Part shown: piece by piece, positions 44,331 to 55,290 of the stretch
Numbering within the stretch: position 1 is the first letter of the stretch
How the letters are laid out: every line of letters begins with the position of its first letter
Source of the DNA: Hibiscus mutabilis
Taxonomy: Eukaryota > Streptophyta > Magnoliopsida > Malvales > Malvaceae
NCBI GenBank assembly: GCA_019671005.1
Contig: CM033744.1
Location: 14,810,128-14,874,127, forward strand
DNA length: 64,000 nt
Direction: 5' to 3'
Program-made: the position numbers and the translations under genes
Notes under the pieces: generated by a model
Seen by the model: only the letters and a program-made list of their open reading frames with translations
Database searches by the model: none
Told to the model about the DNA's origin: nothing

Positions 44331-46049
44331 ATCACGCTATTACTAATCGCTTTGTGCCTAATGACGATGATTTTCGTTTTGAAAGCTGTTGGGTGAATAA
44401 CTCTGATTGTGTATCCATTATTCAAACAACTTGGTCAGCCACTCATGGTTCGACTGTGGAGAAAATACAAGCTATCGGCTCTTGCCTAAAGGATTGACAG
44501 TCATACCAATGAATCTCCGCCACAGGTTGCATTGATGAACTAAATAAACAAATAAATTCTTGTCTCCGTCGACGTCTTTCCACTGCCGATGTAGAGATAT
44601 TCCTAGCAGCTAAATTCGAGCTTCGTCTCATTCTTGATTCACAGGAAGCATATTGGGCTCAACGCTAGCGCATCTCTTGGTTTGCCCGAGAAGATATGAA
44701 CACCTCTTTCTTTTATACCCATGCGAATGGTCGGCGTAAGAAAAATAAAATTAAGGGCTTGTTCGACCACTCTAATATTTGGCGGGAAAATGAGGAAGAC
44801 ATTATGGAAATTGTCGTTGACTATTTCCAAAGTCTTTTCACATCTTCCGATCCAAATATTATTCCTCTAATTCTTAACAACATTGCCTCTACCGTTAATC
44901 CTAAAGTGAATGAGGCTTTAACTAGGCCTTTCACTGCGGAATAAATCCTTCACGCCTTTTGGGACATTAACCCAAGAAAAGCTCCTAGTATTGATGGCCT
45001 ACCCAGTGGGTTCTACCGGCAGCACTGGGACATAGTAGGGTAGGATATCATTAATTTGTGTTTGGACATTCTCTCCGAGAATGCGGACATGGCAGTTGTA
45101 AACTTCACTGTCTTATTCCTGATTCCCAAGGTGACTAAACCGACTACCATGAGACAATTGCGGCCCATTAGTTTGTGCACCGTAATTTATAAGATTGTTT
45201 CTAAAGTTCTGGTAAATCGCATGAAATCTATTATTCCATTCTATATCAGTAACAACCAAGCTACTTTTGTACGGGGTAGGAACATTACAGATAATATCCT
45301 AATTGCCCATGAACTGGTGCATTCTCTTAATTCGGAAGAGTCATGTCCTTTTCAGGGCGCGGCTCTTAAGTTAGACATGGAAAAGGCATTTGACCGTGTG
45401 AAATGGTCCTTCCTCTGGCAGGTTATGCTTAAATTGGGATTTGATGCAACTTGGGTTGATATTATTATGCGATGCATTACAATTGTTTCATTTACTGCTA
45501 GAGTAAATAATTCTCTTTCTCTAGTGTTTTACCCCAACCACTGGGCTATGACAGGGAGACCCTCTCTCTCATTTTTTATTTATGTTTTGTACACAAGGCC
45601 TCTCGACAGTTTTACACACTGAGTAATAGTCTTGTCAGCTTTCGGGGCTTTGTTCTAGTCGACATGGACCACGGGTAAATCGTCTATCTTCGCTGATGAC
45701 TGTATGATCTTTATCAGGAACAATACTACAAAAGCTTCTCATCTTAAAAGTGCCATTCAACTCTACACCTCTTCCTCTGGGCAAGCGGTGAATTTTGAAA
45801 ATCAACCATTTTCTTTAACCCTCGCACTACTCCTGAACACAAACAAGCAGTCCATGATATCCTTCATGTTAGAGAAGTGGAGAATCCGGGGATCTATCTA
45901 GAAGTCCCTCTTCTGATTGGAAAAAATAAAATTGCATCCCTTGGGTTTACTCGTAACAAGTTGAACTCACGTATGTCTCATTGGGACAAACATCTTCTCT
46001 CATTCAGTGGTCGAGAGGTCTTCATTAAGTCTGTGATCCAATCTTTACC
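44331..46049 (+). pseudogene. LINE reverse transcriptase, first part
   Basis: After a linker (SWFAREDMNTSFFYTHANGR near 44680), RT begins about 44960. The main frame 45056-45622 has FLIPKVTKPTTMRQLRPISL, CTVIYKIVSKVLVNRMKSII, NQATFVRGRNITDNILIAHE and motif A LKLDMEKAFDRVKWSFLW. Motif B is degenerate (TGRPSLSFF, normally a QGDPLSP block). Motif C is FADDCMIFIR, with FADD at 45689-45700 in another frame. The next block IASLGFTRNKLNSRMSHWDK, HLLSFSGREVFIKSVIQSLP runs into the LTR insertion at 46050. Confidence 0.9.
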
Positions 46050-46924
46050 TGTAATATCCCAAAATGTGGCCTAAAAGTATGTTACCAAATCAAATATGAA
46101 AGCTTGGAAAGTTTGCTAGCTATTTTGATTTGAATTGTCTCTTATTAAATTTATTAAGTGGTTTAGGAACAAAATTGAAGTAAAGAAGAATTTGATAGCT
46201 ATAATAGAAAGGAATATAACCGCGTAATGCAATGAATTAAGGATTGCATGTTAGACATTTAATTGCTTAAGGACGCATACACTTGTCAAACAAGTGAGAG
46301 CTAGGCTGAATGGGGAAGTCTCGGCCAAGGGAATAATTCAAAGAAGAGTTATCTTCTTCCTTTGTTTTCAACTGAACCATTAGAGGGAGAGAGAGAGAGA
46401 ACTTGAGCTATGGCCATGGAAATGGAAGTGGAAGCTTTAGATTAGCTTAATTTTAGGAGATCAATTCGGGAAACTTAAGGAGAAAGGTGAATTACTCTTC
46501 ACTTCCTCTTGCTTAAGCTTAAATTGTGAAATTTGGCTACATGATTCTAGAAGTTCGATTGGTTCATTCAATAATACATATTATGAAATTTCCAAGCTTT
46601 GTAATCGTGTAGTGCAATTGAATTTGGTTATGTAACTATTAGAATTAATTGAAGAACCAAACCTTGGTTGGAAATTCCCTTGATTATTTCAAATGATGTA
46701 CATGTCAAATTGCTATGCTCATGTGAAATTATAAGTGTAATTTAAGATGATAGGTTGTTTAATACTAAGTTTTGGAATTGATGAGATAGATTAAATGTTG
46801 TTTGGATTATAGTTGGATGATATAGTTTGTTAAAGTCGAATTTAGTCATATTGATTGATTGGTATTTCATTAAGGGGTTATTTTAGTGTGCTCATATGTA
46901 TATAAATATTTTCCCTGTTTTGTA

Positions 46925-47360
46925 TGTTTTAAGAACTTTAGTGGACTATTTTATGTACACAAGGATTGTATATCTATGAACTAAGGACTGTTTTTGAATG
47001 CTTGAGAGTGCCATGGACTGTTTTGTGTATACATGAAAACATGGGGACTGTTTTGAAGGTTTACAAATTTGTTAAGGACTGCTTTTTGTATTAATAAGGA
47101 CTAATTTGCATCTATAGGGACTATTTTGCATTGACATAAATGTTGGTGGACATAAATGGAGATATATGAATGTTAGGGACTGCTTTGCTTGAAAATAAAC
47201 GTATTGGGAACTGTTTTGATGTATAAAAATATGTATGCAAAATTTAATGGATTAATTCGGCATGGATAAAAACATTAGAGGACTGTTTTGAGTATGTACA
47301 TGTGTGTATATGAAAATTTGGACTGATTTGTATATATATATGAATCTTGATGGACTGTTT
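46925..47360 (+). repeat. Scattered GGGACTGTTTTG motif repeats
   Basis: About ten imperfect copies of (A/G)GGACTGTTTTG(A/T), 30-60 bases apart, separated by AT-rich text. Diffuse repeat within the LTR; no function evident. Confidence 0.65.
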
Positions 47361-48777
47361 ATGTGAAATTATATGTATACACGAGAAAATGAAGTTTTGC
47401 AAGTGATTGATTGTTAGGAATTGTTCTAATATATGATTGTACTTCTTGTTACATTTAGACCAAGAAGAGATTGATGAAGTAAGGCATAAGGTAGAACAAG
47501 TCATAGAAAAGCAAAAAGGGATCGTGATTTGGGAACAAAACTAGCTTGGATTAACCAGTGAGTGTAGTTTAAAGTCTCGGGATAGGCTAGTAACCTTCCT
47601 GGGCAATTCTTGTTAATTTAAATACATTCTTTTATTCTAAATTATGCTACGCATGAGCAAGTTAGGACTTCAGGTGAGTATCTAAATATTAAGCATGTTA
47701 TGCCATGAATTACCCAATTCAATGATATGCTTATAGCTAAGTCTATGTGTGTTTGATAAGTAACCTTGCCATGCTGTCATATGATTAAGAAAAAGGATTA
47801 TAAAATTGAGAACTTTGTATATGATCTATATATGCACTTGAAATGAACAATTAAAAGCTATGTTCATTCGATGTCTTGATTATGGTAAGATATGTTTGAA
47901 ATGCTAACTATGTTCGAATGATACACATGATTGAACTTGTGGATACTATGAAGTAAGCCTTGATGGCATGATAGCAAGAATATGGAGCTTTGCTCATCTT
48001 TGATGAGAATATGACAAGTTCATAACTATATGAATAAGGAGTTAAGCTCAACCCTGATTCTGATAAGATAAGATTATGTGAAAAGCCTTGGTTTCGAGTC
48101 AGTCATAGGTATAATTGGCATGTCATAGAGTCCATAAAGCTCGTGTTTTAGGGTGAACTACAACCCTCATTTGGCGATAGTAGGATGGAAGTGTTTTGGT
48201 CATTTGGTGACAGTAGGAGGGGTTGACCGGTACTGTGTGTACCATTTTATTTGGTGACAGTTGGTTGGGGATTCGTGTACCTAGGCTGTTACTTGATTCT
48301 AAGGCTATGATAAAAGACAATAATGAAATTTGCATATTAAATTAAGAAATTATCTTAATATCTTATATGCTAAAAATGATAATTATGATATACTATGATT
48401 GATGTCTTATGTACCGAGAAAACTTGTGTTTGTGATACGATAAATATTTGATAACTTGTGTGATAAGAAATACATGTATATGACAAGCAATGCATATTCA
48501 TGAAAGGTTATGTTTAAGAAAAACATTGAATTCACAAGCTAATTTAACAAATCATTTTGATAACTTGCGCTTTAAGTAGCTAATGTTTAAATGACACTTG
48601 AGCAAAATTAGATTAAGAAATAATGCCATGTTTATAATCTTGTGACTATGGTGACTCGAAATTGATAAAATTGCTATTTGTTTGAGTTCGATAGACCTAG
48701 AAACTAAGCTATGTTGAACTCTATCAATATGACTTGAGAAGATATGTTAAAAGAAATCATGAAAATTAAGAGTTAAT

Positions 48778-49525
48778 ATGATTGATAACTTAGGTGAGAA
48801 GTAAAGCATGTCTTGAGATATTATGATTAATAACTTATGTGATAATTAAAGCATGTCTTGAGATATTATGATTGATAACTTATGTAATAATTAAAGCATG
48901 TCTTTAAATATTATGATTGATAACTTATGTGATAAGTAAAGCATGTCTTGAGATATTATGATTGATAACTTATGTGATAAGTTAACCATGTCTTGAGATA
49001 TTATGATTGATAACTTATGTGATAATTAAAGCATGTCTTGAGATATTATGATTGATAACTTATGTGATAAGTAAAGCATGTCTTGAGATATTATGATTGA
49101 TAACTTATGTGTTAAGTTAAGCATGTCTTGAGATATTATTATTGATAACTTATGTGATAATTAAAGCATATCTTGAGATATTATGATTGATAACTTAGGG
49201 GAGAAGTAAAGCATGTCTTGAGATATTATGATTGATAACTTATGTGATAAGTTGATCATGTCTTGAGATATTATGATTGATAACTTATGAGATAAGCTGA
49301 GCATGTCTTGAGATATTATGATTGATAACTTATGTGATAAGTTGATCATGTCTTGAGATATTATGATTGATAACTTATGAGATAAGCTGAGCATGTCTTG
49401 AGATATTATGATTGATAACTTATGTGATAATTAAAGCATGTCTTGAAATATTATGATTGATAACTTATGTGATAAGTACATCATGTCATGAGATATTATG
49501 ATTGATAACTTATCTGATAGGTATT
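48778..49525 (+). repeat. 45-bp minisatellite, about 16 copies
   Basis: Unit of 45 bases with landmarks GATAATTAAAGCATGTCTTG and AGATATTATGATTGATAACT. Because 45 is a multiple of three, a 77-codon minus frame appears at 49394-49161 with a 15-residue repeat; it is a by-product. A 90-bp dimer (GTTGATCATG unit plus GCTGAGCATG unit) is itself duplicated at about 49241-49420. Confidence 0.93.
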
Positions 49526-51299
49526 AAATGTCTATGAGAAACTATGCATGATAATTTATGTGACAAGTAAAACATGTTTATGAAATGCTATGTTTGAAAA
49601 CTTGTGGCCTTATTGCTTTACGTTCGATTAAATTGATATTTAATTGAACCTTGTTAGACTTTGGTGAAAGAATTGAAGTAGATTTTATAATGTTTAATAC
49701 ATACCTTCAGTTAATTAAGCTACCTCACTAAGCTTTTTCTTACTCTATTCTTTCACCTACTTTTTCAGGGTAAAGCATTGTTTTGTTTACTTTTGGAGCT
49801 CGGGCTAGATCAAAAGTACAAGGATGCATGCTTGTAAGCTTCTTTTAAATACTCCTAGATGGTGGCACATGGTTTGTATATATGCATAATGCATTTCGAT
49901 CGTTATTTTGATCTTATGGACTTGTAAATATTAAGGTAGCTAATATCTTGTAAAAAGGGCCCCTAATAGGTTTTCATTTGTTTTTTATGAAGTCATGGTA
50001 GTTCGATTATTATGGCATGTTTAATGGTATAATGCGAATGATATAAGTAGGTGGTCATGTTTGATCTAAGCCTGATACGTCTTAATCATAGTGTTTCAGA
50101 TGAGAAGTTTGTTGGTGTCTAAAGATTGCTTTAATAGTCTGATATCATATTGTAATGATTTCTAATGACCCTTAGAACCTGTTTAATATGGCCAAACTTT
50201 ATGACCATTGATTTAACCGAACCTTACTCTTAACTTGATTTTAGACATGATAATTATATTAAAAAAATGGAAGTTAGAAACTAGGGTCAGTTCATACAAA
50301 AAGGGGTTTATATGGTTACATGTTAATAAGAGTTAAAGGATCTAGAATCTTTGTTAATGAATGTAAGGTCTTAATTGATTCTTGAAAACGAAGTTAATTG
50401 TATTAAAATTTTATTTATGATCTTGAGTTAAGTCTTAAAATTTTAACTAAAGTGGAAGAAAATTTCTAGTAGCAATCTTGGCTTTATCTTCTTGAACAGT
50501 TCGAAGTAAGGCTTACTTGTACTTAAGTCAAATCTTGTCTGTTCGGTAACATTTTCTAGTCTGGTTTGCTCCCAAATTGGGTTAGGGGTTTTACAATACC
50601 CTAATACGTGATGTCCTGTTACCTTCTCCCCCAGAACATTATCGATGATATGACTAAGTCTATCTGGCGCTACTGGTGGTCGGGGAAAAACAACAAACGG
50701 GGATGGCCTCTAATTCCTTGGGATACTGTTTGTACGCCTAAATCAGCGGGAGGTATCAGCTTCCGAGATATGCATCTTTTTGACATTGCCCTCCTTGGCA
50801 AACAAATTTGGGGCCTTATCACTAAGCCTAATTCTCTGCTTGCTCAGATTTACAGGCAAAGTACTATCCCTCTGGTCATATATTAGAGTCTGAGACTAAT
50901 CGGAGAGCGTCTTTTGCTTGGAAAGGTATTCACCAGGGCATGATGCAACTCCACGCTGGTTTCTTTAAGAGGCCAGGGATGGATAGTAAAATTTGAGTTC
51001 ACTCTGATAATTGGGGAGGTACATCCGCAATACATCTTTACGGTGATTATGAGGATAACGATGAACTCCTATTCGTTGTCACGAATTTATGATTCTCGGG
51101 CATCCTAGATGGGATGAAATAAAAGTTTGACATTATTTTTATTCGCATGATGTCAATACAGTTCTTAGCATTCTGATAATTAATGATCGAAATGATACGA
51201 TTCTGTAAAGTAATCATGACTCCGGTATTTACACGGTGTGATCTAGATACCCATACCTACAATAGCCACCAGGCCCAATTAGCATACCTTACCACATCT

Positions 51300-51565
51300 G
51301 GAAAATCATGTCCAAGCTACTGGTTCTTCCAAAAATCCATTCCTTTGGATGGCGTATAGGACATGATGCTTTTTCGATCGGCCATAGACTTCAGGCGACA
51401 AATCTCGCCCCAGGACTTTGCCCCCTTTGTCGCATAAACCAGGAAACAATAATTCATGCTTTACATGAATGCCCAGGTGCCAACGATGCCCTTCGTCTGG
51501 CTAGTTTGCCAAGTTCTATCATCTCTAGTAATACAAATTCAGCCTTATCTTGGCTTGAGGAATGA
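51300..51565 (+). pseudogene. zf-RVT zinc-binding domain of LINE
   Basis: Frame 51308-51565: KIHSFGWRIGHDAFSIGHRL, APGLCPLCRINQETIIHALH and ECPGANDALRLA. The CPLC pair, His in HALH and Cys in ECPGA form the CCHC-type site typical of plant L1 ORF2 between RT and RNase H. The frame leaves phase near 51565. Confidence 0.87.
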
Positions 51566-51589
51566 GTTGCATGTTTATCGATTCAATCC

Positions 51590-52255
51590 TTTGGAACTAT
51601 TCCTAACAGTTCTTTGGAACCTATGGAACAGACGTAATGATTGGGTCCATAATCATCGTCTCCAGCCCCTTGGCTCACGGTTCTCAACTCCCAAGGCAAT
51701 CTACGAGACTACGCTGCAGCTACATCAACCAGCTCCACGAACCTACCCTTGCACACCTGCGATGGCAACCACTCAGGACGGGTCCATGAAGATTAACACA
51801 GATAGGCCCTTTGATCCACTCACCAAAGCTGCTCTCGTGGGTGTTGTGGCGCACGACTCTAGCAGTGCGGTCATTGGGGGGCTTGCTCAACCTTTGGGTA
51901 GCTGCGCGGATGCTGCCTCGACCGAAGCACAAACGGTTCTTGCTGGCACCATTTTTGCTCGTGATCGTGGTTGGTCCTAATTGGTAATTGAGACGGATTC
52001 GGCTGTAGTGGCTAATAAGTTAAATCAACAATGTGTTGATTTGTTTATAGTGAGCTCATTTATTGAACTGATCTTCTACTGCTTGCTGATGCATGTAATT
52101 TTAGTATTCATTTTGTTCCTAGGGTGGTGAACAATGTTGCCCACACTCTTGCCTCCAAGGCTCTGAGGTTTATGTCGTCCATGTTTTTTGGTTTGAATTA
52201 TCTCGATTATCTTCATTCCTCTGTAACTAATGAGATTATTTCTCATCGAAGTTAA
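51590..52255 (+). pseudogene. LINE C-terminal RNase H (RVT_3 type)
   Basis: LFLTVLWNLWNRRNDWVHNH precedes the domain. From about 51785 MKINTDRPFDPLTKAALVGV (usually NVDGA/NTDGA; here DRP), then AQPLGSCADAASTEAQTVLA with the catalytic Glu position, IETDSAVVANKLNQ with the DS block, and LDYLHSSVTNEIISHRS at the end. A TAA near 51980 and a frame change split it. Plant L1 elements of this class commonly carry such an RNase H. Confidence 0.85.
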
Positions 52256-52358
52256 TATAATTGGGTACACTTTTCCCCGTAGGTGCTCACTCAGGGCTTC
52301 TTGGTCACGTGAGACTTTAGAGGGGTTTTTAATGAGGCCCACCTTTCTTCAAAAAAAA

Positions 52359-53255
52359 TTCAACGGGTCCACTATAAAGCCCATTTAGACATGCACGCTT
52401 TAAACCCCAATAAAACGGCCGAAAAATAAGATTAAATGACATTTTATGACTTAAAATAATTATTTATGGTCTTTTGAACATGATTATATAGCTTAACCTC
52501 AATTTTAGAACTTTTTACTCTGTTAAAATTCTAACAAGTCCACTAGAAAGCCCATTTAAACATGCACGCCTTAAAACCCAACAAAACGGCCGAAAAATAA
52601 GATTAAATCACATTTCATGATTTAAAATATTTATCTATGGGCTTTTAAACATGATTATATAGTTTAACCTCATTTTCAAAAATTTTTACTAGTTAAAATT
52701 CAACGGGTCCACTATAAAGCCCATTAAGACATGCACGCCTTAAACCCCAACAAAACGATCGAAAAATAAGATTAAATCACATTTTATGAGTTAAAATATT
52801 TATTTATGGGCTTTTAAATTGATTATATAGCTTAACCTCAATTTCAGAACTTTTTACTCGGTTAAAACTCCAACGAGTCCACTATAAAGCCCATTTAGAC
52901 ATGTACGCCTTAAACCCCAACAAAACGGCCAAAAAATAAGATTTAATCACATTTTATGACTTAAAATATTTATTTATGGGCTTTTGAACATGATTATATA
53001 GCTTAACCTCAATTTTATAACTTTTTACTCGGTTAAAATCCCAATGGGTCCACTATAAAGCCTATTTAGAAATGCACGCCTTAATCCCCAACAAAACGGC
53101 CAAAAAATAAGATTAAATCACATTTTATGACTTAAAATATTTAGTTATAGGCTTTTGAACATGATTATATAGCTTAACCTCTTTTTAAGAACTTTTTACT
53201 CGGTTAAAATTCCAACGGGTCCACTATAAAGCCCATTTAGACAGGCACGCCTTAA
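52359..53255 (+). repeat. 169-bp satellite, block 3 (about 5.3 monomers)
   Basis: Same monomer and strand as the main array, starting TTCAACGGGTCCACTATAAA after the LINE poly-A and ending ACAGGCACGCCTTAA at the poly-T of the next LINE. Confidence 0.95.
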
Positions 53256-54126
53256 TTTTTTTTTTGAAGAATGAATGGGCCTCATTAAAAACCCCTCATT
53301 AAACCCGCAGTAGGCCATAGACAAAGTGGGGCGCCTAGGAGAGGAAAAGAGTACCAAAAATGCCATTACTGAGAAAAGGATGACAAGTCATCGCATTCAA
53401 TAGATGAGATGATCTCGGGACAAACCGAGTTGAAGGATAGAAGAGAAGGGGACCGGATGGCCTAGGCAGCTAAGGTATGAGTAGCAAGGTTCGCTATACG
53501 TGGTACATAAGAAATTTTAAAATGAGAACCATGTGAACGCAAAATTTTGTGGGCCGGAGATATGGTCCAGAAGAGGAGAGATAAATCAGCCGTAGATCGT
53601 ACGACTTTGTTCACCACTACAGTCGAGTCAAATTCAAGAAGGACGTTGGACCATCCCTTCTCAATAGCCAACTGGAGTCCAATATTCAAAGTTGCGGCCT
53701 CTGTAAAAGATGCATTCAGACAGTAGCCTACAGAATGGGCTAGACCATTAACAATCATTCCTTGCTCGCTCCGAGCAATGACACCGATAGAGGCCAAACG
53801 GGTGGAAGGGTCAAAACCGCCATCAACATTTATTTTGATATGACCCAGCAGGAGGCCGTCAACCCTGCGCAGAAAAGGCAAAAGAAATGGATGTTGACTG
53901 TAGGGTGGAGGGAGACTTATTCGCAACATGATAATCGCGGTGGAGATAGAGAATAGTAGAGACTAAGGCCCAAATGGGTTGTAAATAATTCTCGTGAACC
54001 CAATCATTCTTGCACCGCCAAAGATACCACAGCACCACAAGGAAAAGGCTAAAAGAATCCATTGATAGCAAGTTCTTGATTTTAAAATCACTACGCGATA
54101 AACAACCAACTAAGTTTAAAATCATT
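53256..54126 (-). mobile_element. L1-type LINE, 5'-truncated copy with RNase H
   Basis: Minus strand. The poly-T at 53256-53265 is the reversed A tail. The frame 53929-53462 has HIKINVDGGFDPSTRLASIG, LAHSVGYCLNASFTEAATLN, LLEFDSTVVVNKVVRSTADL and SYVPRIANLATHTLAA, giving the Asp, Glu and Asp positions of RNase H in order. Upstream, 54125-53859 has LFLVVLWYLWRCKNDWVHEN. The copy ends at about 54126; a strongly 5'-truncated LINE is usual for target-primed reverse transcription. Compared with the LINE at 50596 it keeps NVDGG intact, so it is the better preserved copy of this domain. Confidence 0.88.
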
Positions 54127-54734
54127 TGAAATATTTTTTCTAATATTCTTAATTCCTCAAACTAAGTCATGTTTCTATATCATACAAAATAGTCACTTAT
54201 TTAATATCTATACATGCCCCACTAGACTAGGATGTGGTGATACTTACTGATAATGCAAGCTAACTTGATCCAACGATGTACAGCTCCTCCTCTGCTATCT
54301 AGTCCGAGGTACCTACGTGTGATACAAAACACGCACTAAGTATAAATTATTGAGGCATAATCATAACAATGTAAACAATGATTATTAATCTGTAATACAT
54401 GAATAATCATGTAAGAAATTTGTACTACAATAATTCTGTACTGTAAAGTCATGTACTGTACTGTAAAATCTTATGGCCCAAAGTAAATATCAAGTCATAT
54501 AACAGTGCAATACAGTTTCTACAAAATGGCAAGCGATTTTCCAATTGCAGTTGATAACATTTTATCATGCATAGAATTACCTTACATGTATAGTTCATTA
54601 AACCAATATAATATTCAAGCCATAGGATTCGATCTATCTAACCAGTCTTGTGTACGATAAGCTTTTTAGCTTAACTACCTGCATAAATGCATTTCAAGTT
54701 TTGTAGCCCAAAGTACAAAATCATGTAATGCCAT

Positions 54735-55290
54735 GGCATGCGAGTCATCACGATATCGTAGTGTCTACAACGCCATATCGTCTGCATCGCTGAAGTGACT
54801 AAGATGAGTACGTACTCGAGGACACCCTTTGCTCCTCATACTCGGACATTTTATACTTTGTAACATCGTAGTGCTTGAACCAACTTCGTAGAGTCTATCT
54901 CGACCTCGAAGAGTCTATCTCGACCCCGAAGAGTCTATCTTGCACCGTAGTGCTATGACGCAGCTGCTAGGACTCTATGGATATCCAACTATGCCAGAGA
55001 TTCTCATGCAATTTCATGTGAACCTGTGGTATACGAGTCATATTATGACACCGTAGTGTCTACAACGCTGTAGCATATGATGGTGAGTACGTACTCGAGG
55101 ACGCCCTTTGCTCCTCATTATAGCATCTTTTTGTGCTAGTCGACACCGTAGTGTCTAATTATCATCGAAGTGTCTGCAACGCCGTAGCATCTGATATCAA
55201 CACCGAAGTGTCTGGATTGCACCGTAGTTTTGGATTGCAGCTGCTATAATACTATGGATATCCAATTATACCAAAGACTCTCACACTAGT
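54735..55290. repeat. 280-bp duplication with CGTAGTGTCT motifs
   Basis: Two copies (about 54735-55010 and 55029-55290) share ACGAGTCAT, GTAGTGTCTACAACGC, GAGTACGTACTCGAGGAC, CCCTTTGCTCCTCAT and CTATGGATATCCAA. Within them CG(T/A)AG(T/A)GTCT-type words recur about a dozen times, several as small hairpins (GACACCGTAGTGTC). The palindrome GAGTACGTACTC is at 54806-54817 and 55085-55096. It corresponds in position to the hairpin run at 12578-12727 in the related LTR. Confidence 0.8.

Larger units (their letters stand above)
40009..46049 (+). mobile_element. L1-type LINE, 5' part up to an inserted LTR
   Basis: Plus-strand non-LTR retrotransposon: a long 5' region (40009-43634), endonuclease (43635-44330), and RT up to 46049, then split by a solo LTR and continued at 50596-52358. 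It sits in satellite: monomer text AAATTCTAACGGGTCTACTG leads in at the 5' end and a similar AAATTCAACGGGTCCACTAT follows the 3' poly-A. Many stops and frameshifts. Confidence 0.85.
46050..50595 (+). mobile_element. Very long solo LTR (4546 bp) inside the LINE RT
   Basis: Starts TGTAATATCCCAAAATG and ends TTAGGGGTTTTACA, flanked by TTACC (46045-46049) and ATACC (50596-50600), a 5-bp duplication with one change. LINE coding resumes exactly after it. It contains no PBS, PPT, gag or pol, and no second terminal copy, so it is a solo LTR rather than a short element. The ends resemble those of the Tekay-like LTR (TGTAACATCCC...GGGGTGTTACA), giving plus orientation. It holds a 45-bp minisatellite and a GGACTGTTTT motif zone. 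Confidence 0.85.
50596..52358 (+). mobile_element. L1-type LINE, 3' part with poly-A
   Basis: Continuation of the LINE after the solo LTR: RT thumb (50608-50880, NIIDDMTKSIWRYWWSGKNN, WPLIPWDTVCTPKSAGGISF), a zf-RVT domain, RNase H and a short A tail (52351-52358). The 3' end (GGGGTTTTTAATGAGGCCCA..TTCTTC then A) is shared with the minus-strand LINE at 53256, so the two are one family. Confidence 0.88.

Noticed and set aside
49161..49394. 77-codon minus-strand frame with perfect 15-residue repeats
   Set aside because: It is the translation of the 45-bp minisatellite; the repeat length is a multiple of three, so the frame stays open by construction.
48778..49525. CRISPR-like regular repeats
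   Set aside because: The repeats are directly adjacent 45-mers without unique spacers, in a plant retroelement LTR. It is a minisatellite.
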